The notes: a model not told the origin generated them from the letters alone. DNA of 64,000 nt from an uncultured Lachnospiraceae bacterium (GCA_910586715.1 CAJUJG010000003.1:40656-104655); one strand, 5' to 3'. Shown: positions 53,513-63,327, counted from the first letter of the stretch. Program-made: numbers and translations.

Positions 53513-53908
53513 TCAGGACTTTTTTTCCGTATCCTTCCCTTCCCCGAAACCGTGCAGATACTGACGCACAAGGCATAAAACCGCAATGCTGATTACGGAC
53601 ACAAAGTCCTCATAAGGCGTCGTATCGACCACAATCATATGCCTTGCTACCAGGAAAATAATAACCTCTATCACATTATCCGCACTTGGGCGAAACAGCA
53701 TCTGTAAGAATTCAATTCCGATTACAATCATAAAAATGTTATCCAAATAGTGCTGAAACGTACCAATATCTTCCAATAGTTCTTTAAAAACCGTGCCATC
53801 CTTAAAAAACGAAATTAATGCGAGGAGAATGCCAACCATTACAAGGACCGCTACCACCAGCTCCAAGATTCTGCAGGTCTTTTGTATCAATGCTTCAAAT
53901 CTTTTCAT
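53513..53908 (-). CDS. PsiE-family membrane protein
   Basis: A 131-residue protein with four membrane segments and the PsiE pattern (DNIFMIVIGIEFLQML, EVIIFLVARHMIV). PsiE-type proteins are phosphate-starvation or transporter-associated proteins of unknown mechanism. The ATG at 53908 has GGAGG eight bases upstream; a longer frame to 53947 adds 13 polar residues. It converges on the cyclophilin gene. Confidence 0.82.
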   Translation of the reverse strand: MKRFEALIQKTCRILELVVAVLVMVGILLALISFFKDGTVFKELLEDIGTFQHYLDNIFMIVIGIEFLQMLFRPSADNVIEVIIFLVARHMIVVDTTPYEDFVSVISIAVLCLVRQYLHGFGEGKDTEKKS

Positions 53909-53987
53909 ATATCTTCCTCCGTCGTTTGGCTCATTTCTGCTGTTCATTCGGACGCAAACAGGACTTCATCGTTTCATACAACGCAAA

Positions 53988-55688
53988 TTATTCACCCAAT
54001 GGGCAGAATACCATTTGGTATCCCTGTGAAATCATAATGTAGAGGGACTCCGCATTTTCTGCTATTTCTTCCGGCAGCTGGAAGACCAGTTCGCCCTCCT
54101 TGGACTCTCCAGGATCCAAGAATGTGTCAACCAAACAACTGTCAAGCGTTATGACATCCACGCACTGGTACAAATTCTCATGGGAAGAATCGGTGAGCAA
54201 GATAAACGTATCCTCTTCCGTATTGCCCACAGACGGAATAAACGTATTTCTTTCAGTCCCTGTATTGGTAACCGTAAATCGTACCCTGGCATACTGGTAT
54301 CCCGGATCCGCCGTATACATCCATATGCCCTCCGTAAAGCTTTCCACAATTTCACTATTGTGGTATACAATCTCCCAACCGCCCAAGGAAACAGGCTCTT
54401 CGGGCAAGAATTCCGTATTGCCCCCAAGATGGTCAACGAGCGAGGCATACGCCTCAGGGGTATTTGCATTTTGATAAATAAAGTACAGCGTATCCGCCTG
54501 CGTCAGTACAGGGTATTCAGGGGAATCGTCAGAATATTCAGTAAAAATCGTGGATGGAGGCGTCTCTATTACATTGCCCAAATGCCGTAGAAACGTACCG
54601 GTTCCCGCCTCATACAAGTCAATCGATGTACTGGAACGGACTTGCTGTACATCGGATGCTGTTTGGGATGTAATTTGATAAAAATCCCCATATTCGTACG
54701 AGGGCGTCAAGACGAGATAATAGTCCGCATCATCCATGGACTTTGGATACTCCTCTTCGGACAGTCCCAGCATGAAATCTCCTAAGATCCTCAAAGCCGT
54801 AGGAGAGTCCTTAAATTCCTCCACATAGGGATTGCGGTAAAACGCGACAACCTTTCTGCCTTCCAGCTCGATTGTCTCTGGCAGATTACTTTCATCAGGC
54901 TCTTTTAAATCCAATGGTTCATCAACCGTAATCGCCAAACCTGTAGTGTAATAACTACCCTTGCCAAGCGTTGACGAAGACTGCAGACTATCTTTGCCGT
55001 ACTCCGCCTCCAATTCAGGCAGCAGGGAATTCCGCAGAACGCTGATATAAGCAATAGCATCTTCCGATGTATCCGTTTCTATGCAATAAGGGTCTTGACT
55101 GTCATAAAAAAAATGATAAATCCAATCACTGCTTTCCCATTCGTCAAAATATCCCGCTGTCCGCAGTTCCTCCACATATGATAACAGACTAGGAGGATGA
55201 CGCTCCACCCATTGATCAATCGCCTCCCTCCAAAGAACGCCATGTACGCTATCCTCCGGCATAATGTTTAAAAGGTTTGCCAATGTATTTCCATCAATTT
55301 GTTCTGCCGTCTCAAACAGAGCCTGAAAACAGTCGCGAGGATAAAACGCCGTGTCAAAGGCAGCGGCAAATTCTTCCGCCTCAGTATTTACTTTGGCAAG
55401 AATGCTTTCTGCATATACGGAAGCATCAGCACCGCCTTGGCGGTCTATTTCGCATAAAAGAATCGTTGCCTGAAGCTGCTGGCGCAATGTACTGTCTGCA
55501 GAAGCTGCTTCCTCCTGCAAAGCGGCGAGATCCATGCTGTCAGACTGCTCCTTTACATACATTCCCAGGCTTTCTATCTGTGTCATGGAAGCCCAGTACT
55601 TTTCTGTCATGGTTTCCTTTTGACTTTGGCAAGCCGATAATGAGAACAGTATAAAGCAAAGTGTTACTGTCAATATTTTTTTCTTCAT
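53988..55688 (-). CDS. Large lipoprotein with C-terminal immunoglobulin-like domain
   Basis: A 566-residue lipoprotein: lipobox LSAC, Cys near residue 19. The middle (about 60-420) is helical then mixed and not recognised. The last 120 residues form a beta domain (YARVRFTVTNTGTERN, DPGESKEGELVF) of the DUF4352/TelSR type, common on Gram-positive surfaces. The ATG at 55688, with GAGG six bases upstream, gives a clean signal peptide; an earlier in-frame start to 55781 does not. Confidence 0.78.
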   Translation of the reverse strand: MKKKILTVTLCFILFSLSACQSQKETMTEKYWASMTQIESLGMYVKEQSDSMDLAALQEEAASADSTLRQQLQATILLCEIDRQGGADASVYAESILAKVNTEAEEFAAAFDTAFYPRDCFQALFETAEQIDGNTLANLLNIMPEDSVHGVLWREAIDQWVERHPPSLLSYVEELRTAGYFDEWESSDWIYHFFYDSQDPYCIETDTSEDAIAYISVLRNSLLPELEAEYGKDSLQSSSTLGKGSYYTTGLAITVDEPLDLKEPDESNLPETIELEGRKVVAFYRNPYVEEFKDSPTALRILGDFMLGLSEEEYPKSMDDADYYLVLTPSYEYGDFYQITSQTASDVQQVRSSTSIDLYEAGTGTFLRHLGNVIETPPSTIFTEYSDDSPEYPVLTQADTLYFIYQNANTPEAYASLVDHLGGNTEFLPEEPVSLGGWEIVYHNSEIVESFTEGIWMYTADPGYQYARVRFTVTNTGTERNTFIPSVGNTEEDTFILLTDSSHENLYQCVDVITLDSCLVDTFLDPGESKEGELVFQLPEEIAENAESLYIMISQGYQMVFCPLGE

Positions 55689-56003
55689 ATTAACCTCATT
55701 TCTGCACATACTTCTGCATATGACGAATTTATACCCCGTATATGCAACAGTAAATCCATTTAGCATTTGTAATATCTTCATTATACTTCATGCCAAAAAC
55801 CGTGTCAACGTAAGGGATTCAGTAGAACTCTCCCTGTTAATTTTTTCACGTTCACAAATCGTTCATATTTTCTTGAAAAATTATTCAATAAAAAAACATT
55901 GTTTAGACATTTTAATTCATTATACTAATATCATAAGGCGGGACACAAAAACGCCTGAATGACAAACGATAATAATACTTAATTAATAACTTTTTCATAA
56001 TAA

Positions 56004-56033
56004 ATGCCAAGTAGTCGACAGATTACTTGGCAT
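56004..56033. terminator. Hairpin in the 55.7-56.2 kb intergenic region
   Basis: ATGCCAAGTA (56004-56013) pairs perfectly with TACTTGGCAT (56024-56033); CCTCCCTTTTATGG follows. The region 55689-56003 between the lipoprotein and the symporter shows only promoter-like A/T-rich sequence, no gene. Confidence 0.55.
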
Positions 56034-56119
56034 CCTCCCTTTTATGGCACAAATCCTCTTGTTTAGGGCGATATTTTTATCAATATTTTACAAAATTTTA
56101 ATAAATATGCATTTTTTTC

Positions 56120-56213
56120 TTGCATACTTGCGAAAAAACATGTATAAATATAATATAAAAGAATATTCCACAGAAGACGCAGCGACGCGCCGATTATGGA
56201 ATATTCTTTTTTT
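56120..56213 (+). promoter_or_regulatory. Symporter promoter with terminator-like leader
   Basis: TTGCAT (56120-56125) and TATAAA (56143-56148), 17 bases apart, form a promoter. Shortly after, AAAAGAATATTCCA (56157-56170) pairs with 56197-56210 and ends in a T-run (to 56213). This is the shape of an intrinsic terminator inside the 5' leader, so transcription may be attenuated. No glycine-riboswitch core was recognised. Confidence 0.6.
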
Positions 56214-56261
56214 GTGAAACACAGGTTCCAAAACGACAAAAGGAGATAGGAGGAATTTAAA

Positions 56262-57815
56262 TTGATACTTGATTTGATAGCAAACGTAAACGGCGCCATA
56301 AACGGCGTGGTGTGGGGCATTCCCATGCTGGTCCTGATTATCGGTACCGGTATTTATCTGACGGTGCGCACGAAGTTTTTCCAGTTGACACGCGCAGGAC
56401 ATGTCGGCGAAAACACTATCGGCGGTGTGTTTAAAAAAGGGCACAGCGTCAAAAATTCCAGTGAGAAAGCATCTATTTCGCAGTTTCAGGCGCTCTGCAC
56501 GGCGCTTGCCGCAACAATCGGTGTCGGCAATATTGCGGGAGTTGCTGCCGCAATCGCTGCCGGCGGACCCGGAACGATTTTTTGGATGTGGCTTTCGGCA
56601 TTCTTTGGCATGATGACAAACTACTCGGAAAACGTGCTTGGTATTTATTATAGAAGAAAGAACAGTCACGGCGAATGGTGCGGAGGCGCAATGTACTACC
56701 TGCGCGACGGTCTTGGTTCCAAAAACGGCTGCTCGGTGATTGGTAAAGTCCTTGCCGTGTTGTTTTCTCTGTTCTGCATTCTCGCATCATTCGGTATCGG
56801 AAACATGAGTCAGGTCAACACGATTTCAAGCAACATTACATCCGTATTCAAAATTGAGGCGCTCAACCGCACACTGATGTTCGGTTCTACGGAAATTAAT
56901 CTCTATGCGCTGATTGTCGGCATTGTTTTAATGATACTTGCAGGTCTTGTTGTCGTCGGCGGCATCAAGCGTATTGCACAGGTGACGGAAAAGATCGTTC
57001 CGTTTATGGCGTGTGCATACATTCTCGGAGCGCTTGTTATTTTCATTATCAACATCGGAAAAATCGGCGAAGTATTTACGTCCATCTTTTCATTCGCGTT
57101 CGGTTTCCGCGCACTCGGCGGTGCGGCAATCGGTCTTGCAGTGAAAAATGCGGTGACATGGGGCTTTAAGCGCGGTGTGTTCTCAAATGAGGCAGGACTT
57201 GGTTCCTCTGTTATGGTGCACTCGGCATCGAACGTTGTGGAGCCTGTGAAGCAGGGAATGTGGGGTATTTTCGAGGTTTTCGCGGACACGATTGTCGTTT
57301 GTACGCTCACGGCGTTCTCAATTCTCTCAACAGGATTAATTGACTTACATACGGGTGAAATGCTTTCCGCAAATGAGCAGACTGCACTTGTGAGCGAGGC
57401 GTTTGGAACGGTATTTAATTTTGGAAGTGTCAATGTCGGCGGTATTTTTATCGCAATCGCCGTTCTGCTCTTCGCGTTTTCAACGGTGCTAGGCTGGAGC
57501 TACTATGGCACAAAGGCGTGGGAATTTTTATTTGGCACAAAGGCGACGATTATCTATAAGGTTGTTTTCGTGGTATTTATCGTGTTCGGCGCAACGATGA
57601 ACCTTGACCTTGCGTGGGATATTTCGGATACGTTCAATGGTCTGATGGCGCTCCCCAACCTGATTGGCGTGCTGGTGCTCTCAGGAACGGTAATTAAGAT
57701 TACAAACAACTACGTGGCGCGCATTTTTAAGGGTTCTAAGGAAAAACCGATGATTTCCGCATTTGAGGATATTCAGAAAGAACAGGAAATCAAGCTTGCA
57801 CAGGAGCAGGATTAA
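56262..57815 (+). CDS. Sodium:alanine/glycine symporter (AGCS family)
   Basis: A 517-residue membrane protein with about 11 segments. Family marks: GIPMLVLIIGTGIYLTVRTKFFQ at the start (cited in part), ALAATIGVGNIAGVA, WMWLSAFFGM and KRGVFSNEAGLGSS. It takes up alanine or glycine with Na+. The start is TTG with GGAGG seven bases upstream, which probably lowers expression. A terminator-like hairpin in the leader and a strong 18-bp terminator after the gene make it a self-contained unit. Confidence 0.93.
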   Translation: MILDLIANVNGAINGVVWGIPMLVLIIGTGIYLTVRTKFFQLTRAGHVGENTIGGVFKKGHSVKNSSEKASISQFQALCTALAATIGVGNIAGVAAAIAAGGPGTIFWMWLSAFFGMMTNYSENVLGIYYRRKNSHGEWCGGAMYYLRDGLGSKNGCSVIGKVLAVLFSLFCILASFGIGNMSQVNTISSNITSVFKIEALNRTLMFGSTEINLYALIVGIVLMILAGLVVVGGIKRIAQVTEKIVPFMACAYILGALVIFIINIGKIGEVFTSIFSFAFGFRALGGAAIGLAVKNAVTWGFKRGVFSNEAGLGSSVMVHSASNVVEPVKQGMWGIFEVFADTIVVCTLTAFSILSTGLIDLHTGEMLSANEQTALVSEAFGTVFNFGSVNVGGIFIAIAVLLFAFSTVLGWSYYGTKAWEFLFGTKATIIYKVVFVVFIVFGATMNLDLAWDISDTFNGLMALPNLIGVLVLSGTVIKITNNYVARIFKGSKEKPMISAFEDIQKEQEIKLAQEQD

Positions 57816-57842
57816 ATCTATATAGATGATAATTTGAATCAA

Positions 57843-57890
57843 AGAGGGTTACTTAAACCATAATCCGCTTACTGGTTTAAGTAACCCTCT
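57843..57890. terminator. Bidirectional terminator, perfect 18-bp stem
   Basis: AGAGGGTTACTTAAACCA (57843-57860) pairs exactly with 57873-57890; AAAATTTT follows. It separates the convergent symporter and HEPN genes and marks one edge of the second defence locus. Confidence 0.9.
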
Positions 57891-57952
57891 AAAATTTTAT
57901 ATACCTTATCATTTAGCATACAATAATATTAGCATTTTTATTATGAACAAGT

Positions 57953-58681
57953 TCACTTTTTTATTTTAAAACGTTCCGTTTTTAAATATTCACCTACAGT
58001 ATCTATCAATTCCTCCAAAAAAGAAGAAATAAATTTTACATATTTTTCAAAATCCTTAATACTGTCATTTCTTACTGCCTCGACAAACGAAACCGCCCCA
58101 TGTGCAAGATTGTTGCGATTCTCCTTAATACTGCCTAAAATATCAGGTCTAAAATTCTGACTATCCGTTTTTATTTTAATTCCATGTGACTCAAATGTTT
58201 CCTTTATTGACACACCGTCTAAATTACCTGCCGGCAAGGACTCTCTTGCATGTATGTCTAATGTTTTATTACACAAAACTTTTTCTATTATTTCTTCATT
58301 TTTTCTGATGAATGTATTAAAGTTTGCATTTGGATCCCGCGCCGCTTTTAATATTGTTTCTCTCCATAGCCTTCTAATCGAATCATTCACATCTCTATAA
58401 GATAATTTCTGCATTCGAATTTCATCATAAATGCAATCTATTAATCCCGACACTGTATATTCTATAATGTTGTATAACATTAATGACACATTCGACTTCA
58501 AAATATTAATCAATTCCTGATATGATAACGTTATTTTATTATTACCTGTATAGAAAAAGTCATCAAAAGACAATTCCTCTTCGTCCGGCATTATTTCCTT
58601 TTTTTCCAAAAAGAACATTAATTCAATAAATTTTTCAATTTCCCTTTTTCTGTTTTCATATGTATCTTTTAATGCTATCAT
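57953..58681 (-). CDS. HEPN-domain protein (MAE_28990/MAE_18760-like)
   Basis: A 242-residue, largely helical protein. Near residue 189 it has RNNLAHG, the Rx4H motif of HEPN RNases, preceded by a conserved-looking FRPDILGSIKENR. The N-terminal half (LSYQELINILKSNVSLMLYN) matches the MAE_28990/MAE_18760 type, which occurs beside restriction and DUF262 genes. HEPN proteins usually cut RNA when released or activated. It begins four bases after the DUF262 stop, the last gene of vsr-dcm-DUF262-HEPN. The DNA is AT-rich. Confidence 0.75.
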   Translation of the reverse strand: MIALKDTYENRKREIEKFIELMFFLEKKEIMPDEEELSFDDFFYTGNNKITLSYQELINILKSNVSLMLYNIIEYTVSGLIDCIYDEIRMQKLSYRDVNDSIRRLWRETILKAARDPNANFNTFIRKNEEIIEKVLCNKTLDIHARESLPAGNLDGVSIKETFESHGIKIKTDSQNFRPDILGSIKENRNNLAHGAVSFVEAVRNDSIKDFEKYVKFISSFLEELIDTVGEYLKTERFKIKK

Positions 58682-58685
58682 TCAT

Positions 58686-59765
58686 CTACTCACTTAATAA
58701 TTTATTTTTAACAAATTCAATTCGTCTCTTTAATTTACTTTTATTATTGGCTGCGTCAGATTTTGTAATCATTGAAAATTCGTCTTCATCAATCCATGCA
58801 TTATCAGAAATCTCCAAATTTGGATTTTGTTGCAATGCAAGTGTAATTCCAACTGAAAGTGCTTCAAAACGTGCCCTAGGCGTTGATTTAGATTTTTCTT
58901 TTTTCCTAAATCCTCTGTTCCCCAAATAGCTTTCTGCAAAATCAAGCATGCTTTGAAACCTATTTTCATAAGCATCTTCTTGACTTGATACTTCCCATAA
59001 CCCATTCATATTCTCAATATATTTATCAATATATTGTGCAACATTTCCCGTATAATCAGGAAAATTCTCATCATACTTATCTGAATAAGCAAAAAAACGT
59101 GATACTAATTCTATACCTTCATAACGCTTCTCTGTTTCCTCACTTCTTGGTGCCAGCATGTTAAATTTTTCGTTTTTAGAACATTTACTTAAAAATGCCA
59201 TAAATTTACCATCAATAGAGCCTCTCCTGGTTTCTGAAGGTTTTGCATGCCGTCCTCCCGTGTTTATTCTTTTAAAAATCTCCTGTCTGACTTTTTCTGT
59301 AGTACCCTCCTCTAAAAACACAACACGAATAGTAGTATTTTCAAACTTTCTTTGCACTGCAGGATCAAAATCATTAAAGCAAAAACCATTCGATTCTGTC
59401 AAAATCTCCAATCCATTCAATGTCAAATCTCCTTGCACAAATTCAACCAAAGTTTGTGTCCGTTGTGCTCCGTCAACGATCTCTATCCGCCCGTCCTTTG
59501 TATCTGAAAAAAACATAAACGGAATCGGTAAACCCATCAAAACAGATTCAATAAAAAAACATTTATCTTTTTCATTCCAAATAAAATTTCTTTGATAATC
59601 CAAAGGAACATAAAGGTCCCCATGTTCAAACATCTGCTTTAAATATCCGATAACATAATCTCTAGTATCATACTTTACATCCTGTTTCTTTGCGCTTATC
59701 TGCTGTGAAGACTTTACAATATCCTCCTCCATCTTCGTACAAATCCCCTTCTCTATCATAATCAT
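58686..59765 (-). CDS. DUF262 (ParB-like nucleotidase/GmrSD-N type) protein
   Basis: A 359-residue protein with the DUF262 core: VPLDYQRNFIWNEKDK (residues 53-68) and the nucleotide-site motif IVDGAQRTQTL (97-107), then RINTGG. DUF262 occurs at the N-terminus of GmrSD, BrxU and SspE, where it senses DNA modification or binds nucleotides, usually fused to an HNH (DUF1524) nuclease. No DUF1524 motif is seen here, so the downstream HEPN protein may be the effector. The ATG follows the methylase stop with no gap. A later start at Met 12 is possible. Confidence 0.85.
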   Translation of the reverse strand: MIMIEKGICTKMEEDIVKSSQQISAKKQDVKYDTRDYVIGYLKQMFEHGDLYVPLDYQRNFIWNEKDKCFFIESVLMGLPIPFMFFSDTKDGRIEIVDGAQRTQTLVEFVQGDLTLNGLEILTESNGFCFNDFDPAVQRKFENTTIRVVFLEEGTTEKVRQEIFKRINTGGRHAKPSETRRGSIDGKFMAFLSKCSKNEKFNMLAPRSEETEKRYEGIELVSRFFAYSDKYDENFPDYTGNVAQYIDKYIENMNGLWEVSSQEDAYENRFQSMLDFAESYLGNRGFRKKEKSKSTPRARFEALSVGITLALQQNPNLEISDNAWIDEDEFSMITKSDAANNKSKLKRRIEFVKNKLLSE

Positions 59766-60821
59766 TCACCTTTCGTAATCACGTAAATGCTGTTGTATAC
59801 TAATACCAATCGCACGTCCTAACTCAACCGGAACAGCATTCCCTATATGTGTACCTAATTCTCTCTTTTGAGAAAGATGTTCTTCATCAATAAAAATATA
59901 ATCGTTTGGAAAGGATTGTAAAATTGCGCCTTCCCGTAATGATATTGCCCGATTTTGTTCCGGATGCCCAAATCTGCCATTTCCATATCCATAAAATTGG
60001 GTTGTTATCGTCGGAGAAGGCTCATCCCATTTCATCCGTCCATATACCGACGGATATGTAACACCTGTTTTTCTATTATGACAATCCAATTTTAAATTCT
60101 CATCCCAGTCCCTCCAAGTCCCCCCCTGAACGGATTGCCTAATTCTCATTTTATTAATACGAGATAATCTGCTTGACCTATGCAATAAATCACTGTCGCA
60201 GATCTCACCATCCTGAATCGGTGGAAGCCCCCCTATCGCCATTCTAACCGTTCTATATTCCTCTTTTCGATATAACGGTGGAATAAGATGAATTTCACCA
60301 AATCTTGATGCCAATAAAACCAGTCTTCTCCTTTTTTGCGGCACACCATAATCCGGAAAATAAACAATATTCCATTCCACAAAATAATGAAGATGTAGTA
60401 ATTGTTCAACAAAATCTTTAAAAACATCTTCATTTACCAAACTAGGTACGTTTTCCATTGAAACAATGTCGGGTACGCACTCATTAACAAGTCTCGAAAA
60501 AGAATATAGCAATTTCCACTTATCATCTGTTCTTCCATCTTTTCTATACCGCAATGAATAGCGCGAAAACGGCTGACATGGAGCACAACCGACAATCATT
60601 TTTACTGTATTATCGGGAAAAAAGCGATTAATTTCTTCAGGAGTAACATTCGTTACATCTTCATTGATAAATTGTGCCGTGTTATTACTTTCATATGCAA
60701 AACGGCAGCTTTCATCTATATCAAAACCGGCAACAACATCTATTCCCGCTAAAGAAAGCCCCTTTGTGAGTCCGCCAATGCCACAAAATAAGTCTATCGC
60801 TGCATTTGGCATTTTATTCAC
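59766..60821 (-). CDS. DNA cytosine-5 methyltransferase
   Basis: A 351-residue C5 methylase. Motif I is LFCGIGGLTKG (11-21), motif IV GCAPCQPFSRYS with catalytic C82, motif VI SMENVP, then QRRR-like VPQKRRRLVLLAS, a recognition region and the final GNAVPVELGRAIG. It methylates cytosine in a specific site that cannot be read from sequence. vsr precedes it and DUF262 follows without a gap. No ordinary type II endonuclease is beside it. Confidence 0.96.
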   Translation of the reverse strand: MNKMPNAAIDLFCGIGGLTKGLSLAGIDVVAGFDIDESCRFAYESNNTAQFINEDVTNVTPEEINRFFPDNTVKMIVGCAPCQPFSRYSLRYRKDGRTDDKWKLLYSFSRLVNECVPDIVSMENVPSLVNEDVFKDFVEQLLHLHYFVEWNIVYFPDYGVPQKRRRLVLLASRFGEIHLIPPLYRKEEYRTVRMAIGGLPPIQDGEICDSDLLHRSSRLSRINKMRIRQSVQGGTWRDWDENLKLDCHNRKTGVTYPSVYGRMKWDEPSPTITTQFYGYGNGRFGHPEQNRAISLREGAILQSFPNDYIFIDEEHLSQKRELGTHIGNAVPVELGRAIGISIQQHLRDYER

Positions 60822-60920
60822 CTCATCTCAAATCCATACTTTTTATAATCAGTATTATAATACCTTAGCGCCCTTTATTTTTCAAGAATTATTTCCCATA
60901 CCATATTCTCTGTCAACCTG

Positions 60921-61364
60921 TTAAACAAGTTCCTCTTCATTCACCATCATATCAAATATTGTCTCTTCCACAACTTTAACACACAGCTCCACATCTTTGT
61001 TAATTTCCATTCCCCAAAAGCGAATGACCGTCCACCCCATAAACAGCAGCCGTTTATTCACTTCCTCGTCGCGCTCGCGGTTTCTCGAAATTTTATTCAC
61101 CCAAAACGCGGCATTACTTCCGCGCTCCAACCGAGGCTTGAGCACCTCCCAGTCTTTTCCGTGAAAAAATTCACTGTCACAAAAGATTGCCAGTTTATAT
61201 TTTGTCAGCACAATATCCGGTTTTCCGGGAAGTGCGGAAACATTTTTCCGATAGCGATACCCTTTATGCCACAATGCCTTGCGCAATTTTATTTCGATAC
61301 TGGTATCCTTGCCTTTGATATTCTGCATGTTTCTGCGGCGTTGTTCTTTTGTCAGTCTGTCCAT
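60921..61364 (-). CDS. vsr: Very short patch repair endonuclease
   Basis: A 147-residue Vsr: MQNIKGKDTSIE, GKPDIVLTKYKLAIF with D50, and FFHGKDW with H68, then RFWGMEI. Vsr nicks beside T:G mismatches created when 5-methylcytosine deaminates, so it protects against the mutational load of its partner methylase, which follows 99 bases downstream on the same strand. Length is normal. Confidence 0.95.
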   Translation of the reverse strand: MDRLTKEQRRRNMQNIKGKDTSIEIKLRKALWHKGYRYRKNVSALPGKPDIVLTKYKLAIFCDSEFFHGKDWEVLKPRLERGSNAAFWVNKISRNRERDEEVNKRLLFMGWTVIRFWGMEINKDVELCVKVVEETIFDMMVNEEELV

Positions 61365-61404
61365 ATCGAATCCTCAATTCCTGCCAAAGCCTGAAAATTT
61401 CGTT

Positions 61405-63327
61405 TCACAGTTCCTTCCCGACGCTAATCAGTCCCCGCCGGTATGCTAAAAGCAAAAGCTCCAAGTCGTTTATGGTGTCAAGGATTACCTTGCCGTTGTC
61501 CGTATCCTTTACCATAACGCGGTCGCTCTCCGTCTCAAAGAAGTTCGAGGTTGACTCAATATCCTTGTTCTCCGCAAGCACCTTTGCAACGCTCTCAAAG
61601 GGCTGGTGCGCTTTCAGACGCATTCCATGGGAATTGTATATCAGCGTATAGCCCGCGATACCCGTCGTTTTCTGGTATGCGCGGCAGAACCCGCCGTCAA
61701 TCACGATTAAACGGTTATTTGCTTTAAGCGGCGACTCGCCTTTTGCCACCTTAATCGGCGTGTGTCCGTTGATAATATGGGAAATCGAGCTGTCCAAGCC
61801 AAACTCATGCAGGATTTTGCGGCAGTATTTTTCCTGCTGGTAAAATCTGTAATACGGATTTTTCGGCTCGTCGTAGGTGGACTTGTCTACCACGAACGTC
61901 CGCTCAAACGTTTTCATGTTTCTGCCAGAAAGCGGCGAATTTTTGCCGCACCACAGATACCACATAAAGTCATTATTGGACTGGTCGTAAGTGTCAAAAA
62001 ATGCGCGCCTTGCGATTTTACAGGCGTAATCCATATACTCCTTGCCGCGGTACATCGTGTCCCCGATACGCATCCCGTCAAAATCGCCGTTTTCATCCAT
62101 CGGAATACAGCCGTGAAACAGCAGATTGTCGTTATAGCACAAATAAATGTTTCCCTTTTCATATAGAAAACGGACATGTTTTTTCAGCATATGACTGTTC
62201 ATAAATGCAGTGCGCAGGTCATCGATTACGTCCTGCTCCTCATTTGTAAGCACGTATGCATTATCCCTGTCAACGGTCGGAAAATACGTGTCATTTAACT
62301 CATATTCCCTGTCGCCAATCCGCACCACGCCGCGCTCTAAATCCATTTTGTCCAGCAGCAGCCGATCCTTCATGTCATATTCGGGATGGCGCATGATAAT
62401 CTGTCCCTCCAGCTTAAACAGAATTATGGAAATCGCTTTCAGCGCCGCGTCCATCGGGCTTAAACCCGCATAGGTGTGCTCCGCGAAAAGCGTCAGCGCA
62501 CGCAGGCTGATTGCATAGGAATTTTCGAGAATCTGAATATTGTTATACTTAATATTGTTGCGCAGCACGTTTGCAATACACGCTTCGTTTCCGCAAGCCG
62601 CGCCCATCCACAAAATATCATGGTTTCCCCATTCAATATCCACCGAATGATGCGTGCTGAGCAAATCCATAATCTTATCCGCCTTGGGACCCCTGTCGTA
62701 GATGTCGCCCACAATGTGCAGACGGTCAACCGCAAGCCGCTTGATTAAACGGCACAGCGCCTCGATAAACGCATCCGCGCTCTCAATATCAATAATTGTT
62801 TCAATAATTTTTTCGTGATACACAAGCTGGTTGTTGTCCTCGTCAGGCTGCGCGTGCAGCAGCTCATCAATAATAAAGCTGAACTCTGCGGGGATTGCCT
62901 TGCGCACTTTCGAACGTGTGTACTTTGACGAAAGAAGCTTTGCAAGCTCCGTGAGATTCTTGAGGTTTGTCTTGTACCAATAAGGCGTCATGATATTCTG
63001 CCGCTTTAAAAGCTTGATTTTTTCCTCCGGATAATATACCAAGGTGCATATTTCCTGCCTGTCCTGTGCCGAAAGGCGCTCCGAAAACAGCAGGTCCACT
63101 TTCTCCTTAATAACACCTGCCGCATTGTTTAAAATATGATAAAATGCCTCGTATTCGCCATGAATATCGCTCATAAAGTGTTCTGTGCCCTTTGGCAGGT
63201 TTAAAATTGCCTTGAGGTTAATGATTTCCCGGCACACTGACGGTATCGAAGGATATTTCTCCGCCAGCAGCCTTAAATATCTCAGTTTTTCATCCATAAG
63301 CTGATTTAACAGTCTGTCCTGCTCCAT
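61405..63327 (-). CDS. fbp: Class III fructose-1,6-bisphosphatase
   Basis: A 640-residue protein of the Firmicutes class III FBPase. The phosphoesterase metal motifs are FMSDIHGEYEAFYHIL (near residue 50), VGDIYDRGPKADKIMD, WGNHDILWMGAA and NGHTPIKVAKGESP. It dephosphorylates fructose-1,6-bisphosphate in gluconeogenesis and is often Mn-dependent. The ATG at 63327, with GGGAGG seven bases upstream, is preferred over an in-frame ATG at 63366. It stands alone. Confidence 0.95.
   Translation of the reverse strand: MEQDRLLNQLMDEKLRYLRLLAEKYPSIPSVCREIINLKAILNLPKGTEHFMSDIHGEYEAFYHILNNAAGVIKEKVDLLFSERLSAQDRQEICTLVYYPEEKIKLLKRQNIMTPYWYKTNLKNLTELAKLLSSKYTRSKVRKAIPAEFSFIIDELLHAQPDEDNNQLVYHEKIIETIIDIESADAFIEALCRLIKRLAVDRLHIVGDIYDRGPKADKIMDLLSTHHSVDIEWGNHDILWMGAACGNEACIANVLRNNIKYNNIQILENSYAISLRALTLFAEHTYAGLSPMDAALKAISIILFKLEGQIIMRHPEYDMKDRLLLDKMDLERGVVRIGDREYELNDTYFPTVDRDNAYVLTNEEQDVIDDLRTAFMNSHMLKKHVRFLYEKGNIYLCYNDNLLFHGCIPMDENGDFDGMRIGDTMYRGKEYMDYACKIARRAFFDTYDQSNNDFMWYLWCGKNSPLSGRNMKTFERTFVVDKSTYDEPKNPYYRFYQQEKYCRKILHEFGLDSSISHIINGHTPIKVAKGESPLKANNRLIVIDGGFCRAYQKTTGIAGYTLIYNSHGMRLKAHQPFESVAKVLAENKDIESTSNFFETESDRVMVKDTDNGKVILDTINDLELLLLAYRRGLISVGKEL

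Noticed and set aside
56040..56260. Glycine riboswitch upstream of the alanine/glycine symporter.
   Set aside because: The conserved glycine-aptamer core is not present; only a terminator-like hairpin is.
59766..60821. A classical type II restriction-modification system.
   Set aside because: No recognisable type II endonuclease adjoins the methylase; the partners are Vsr, DUF262 and HEPN.
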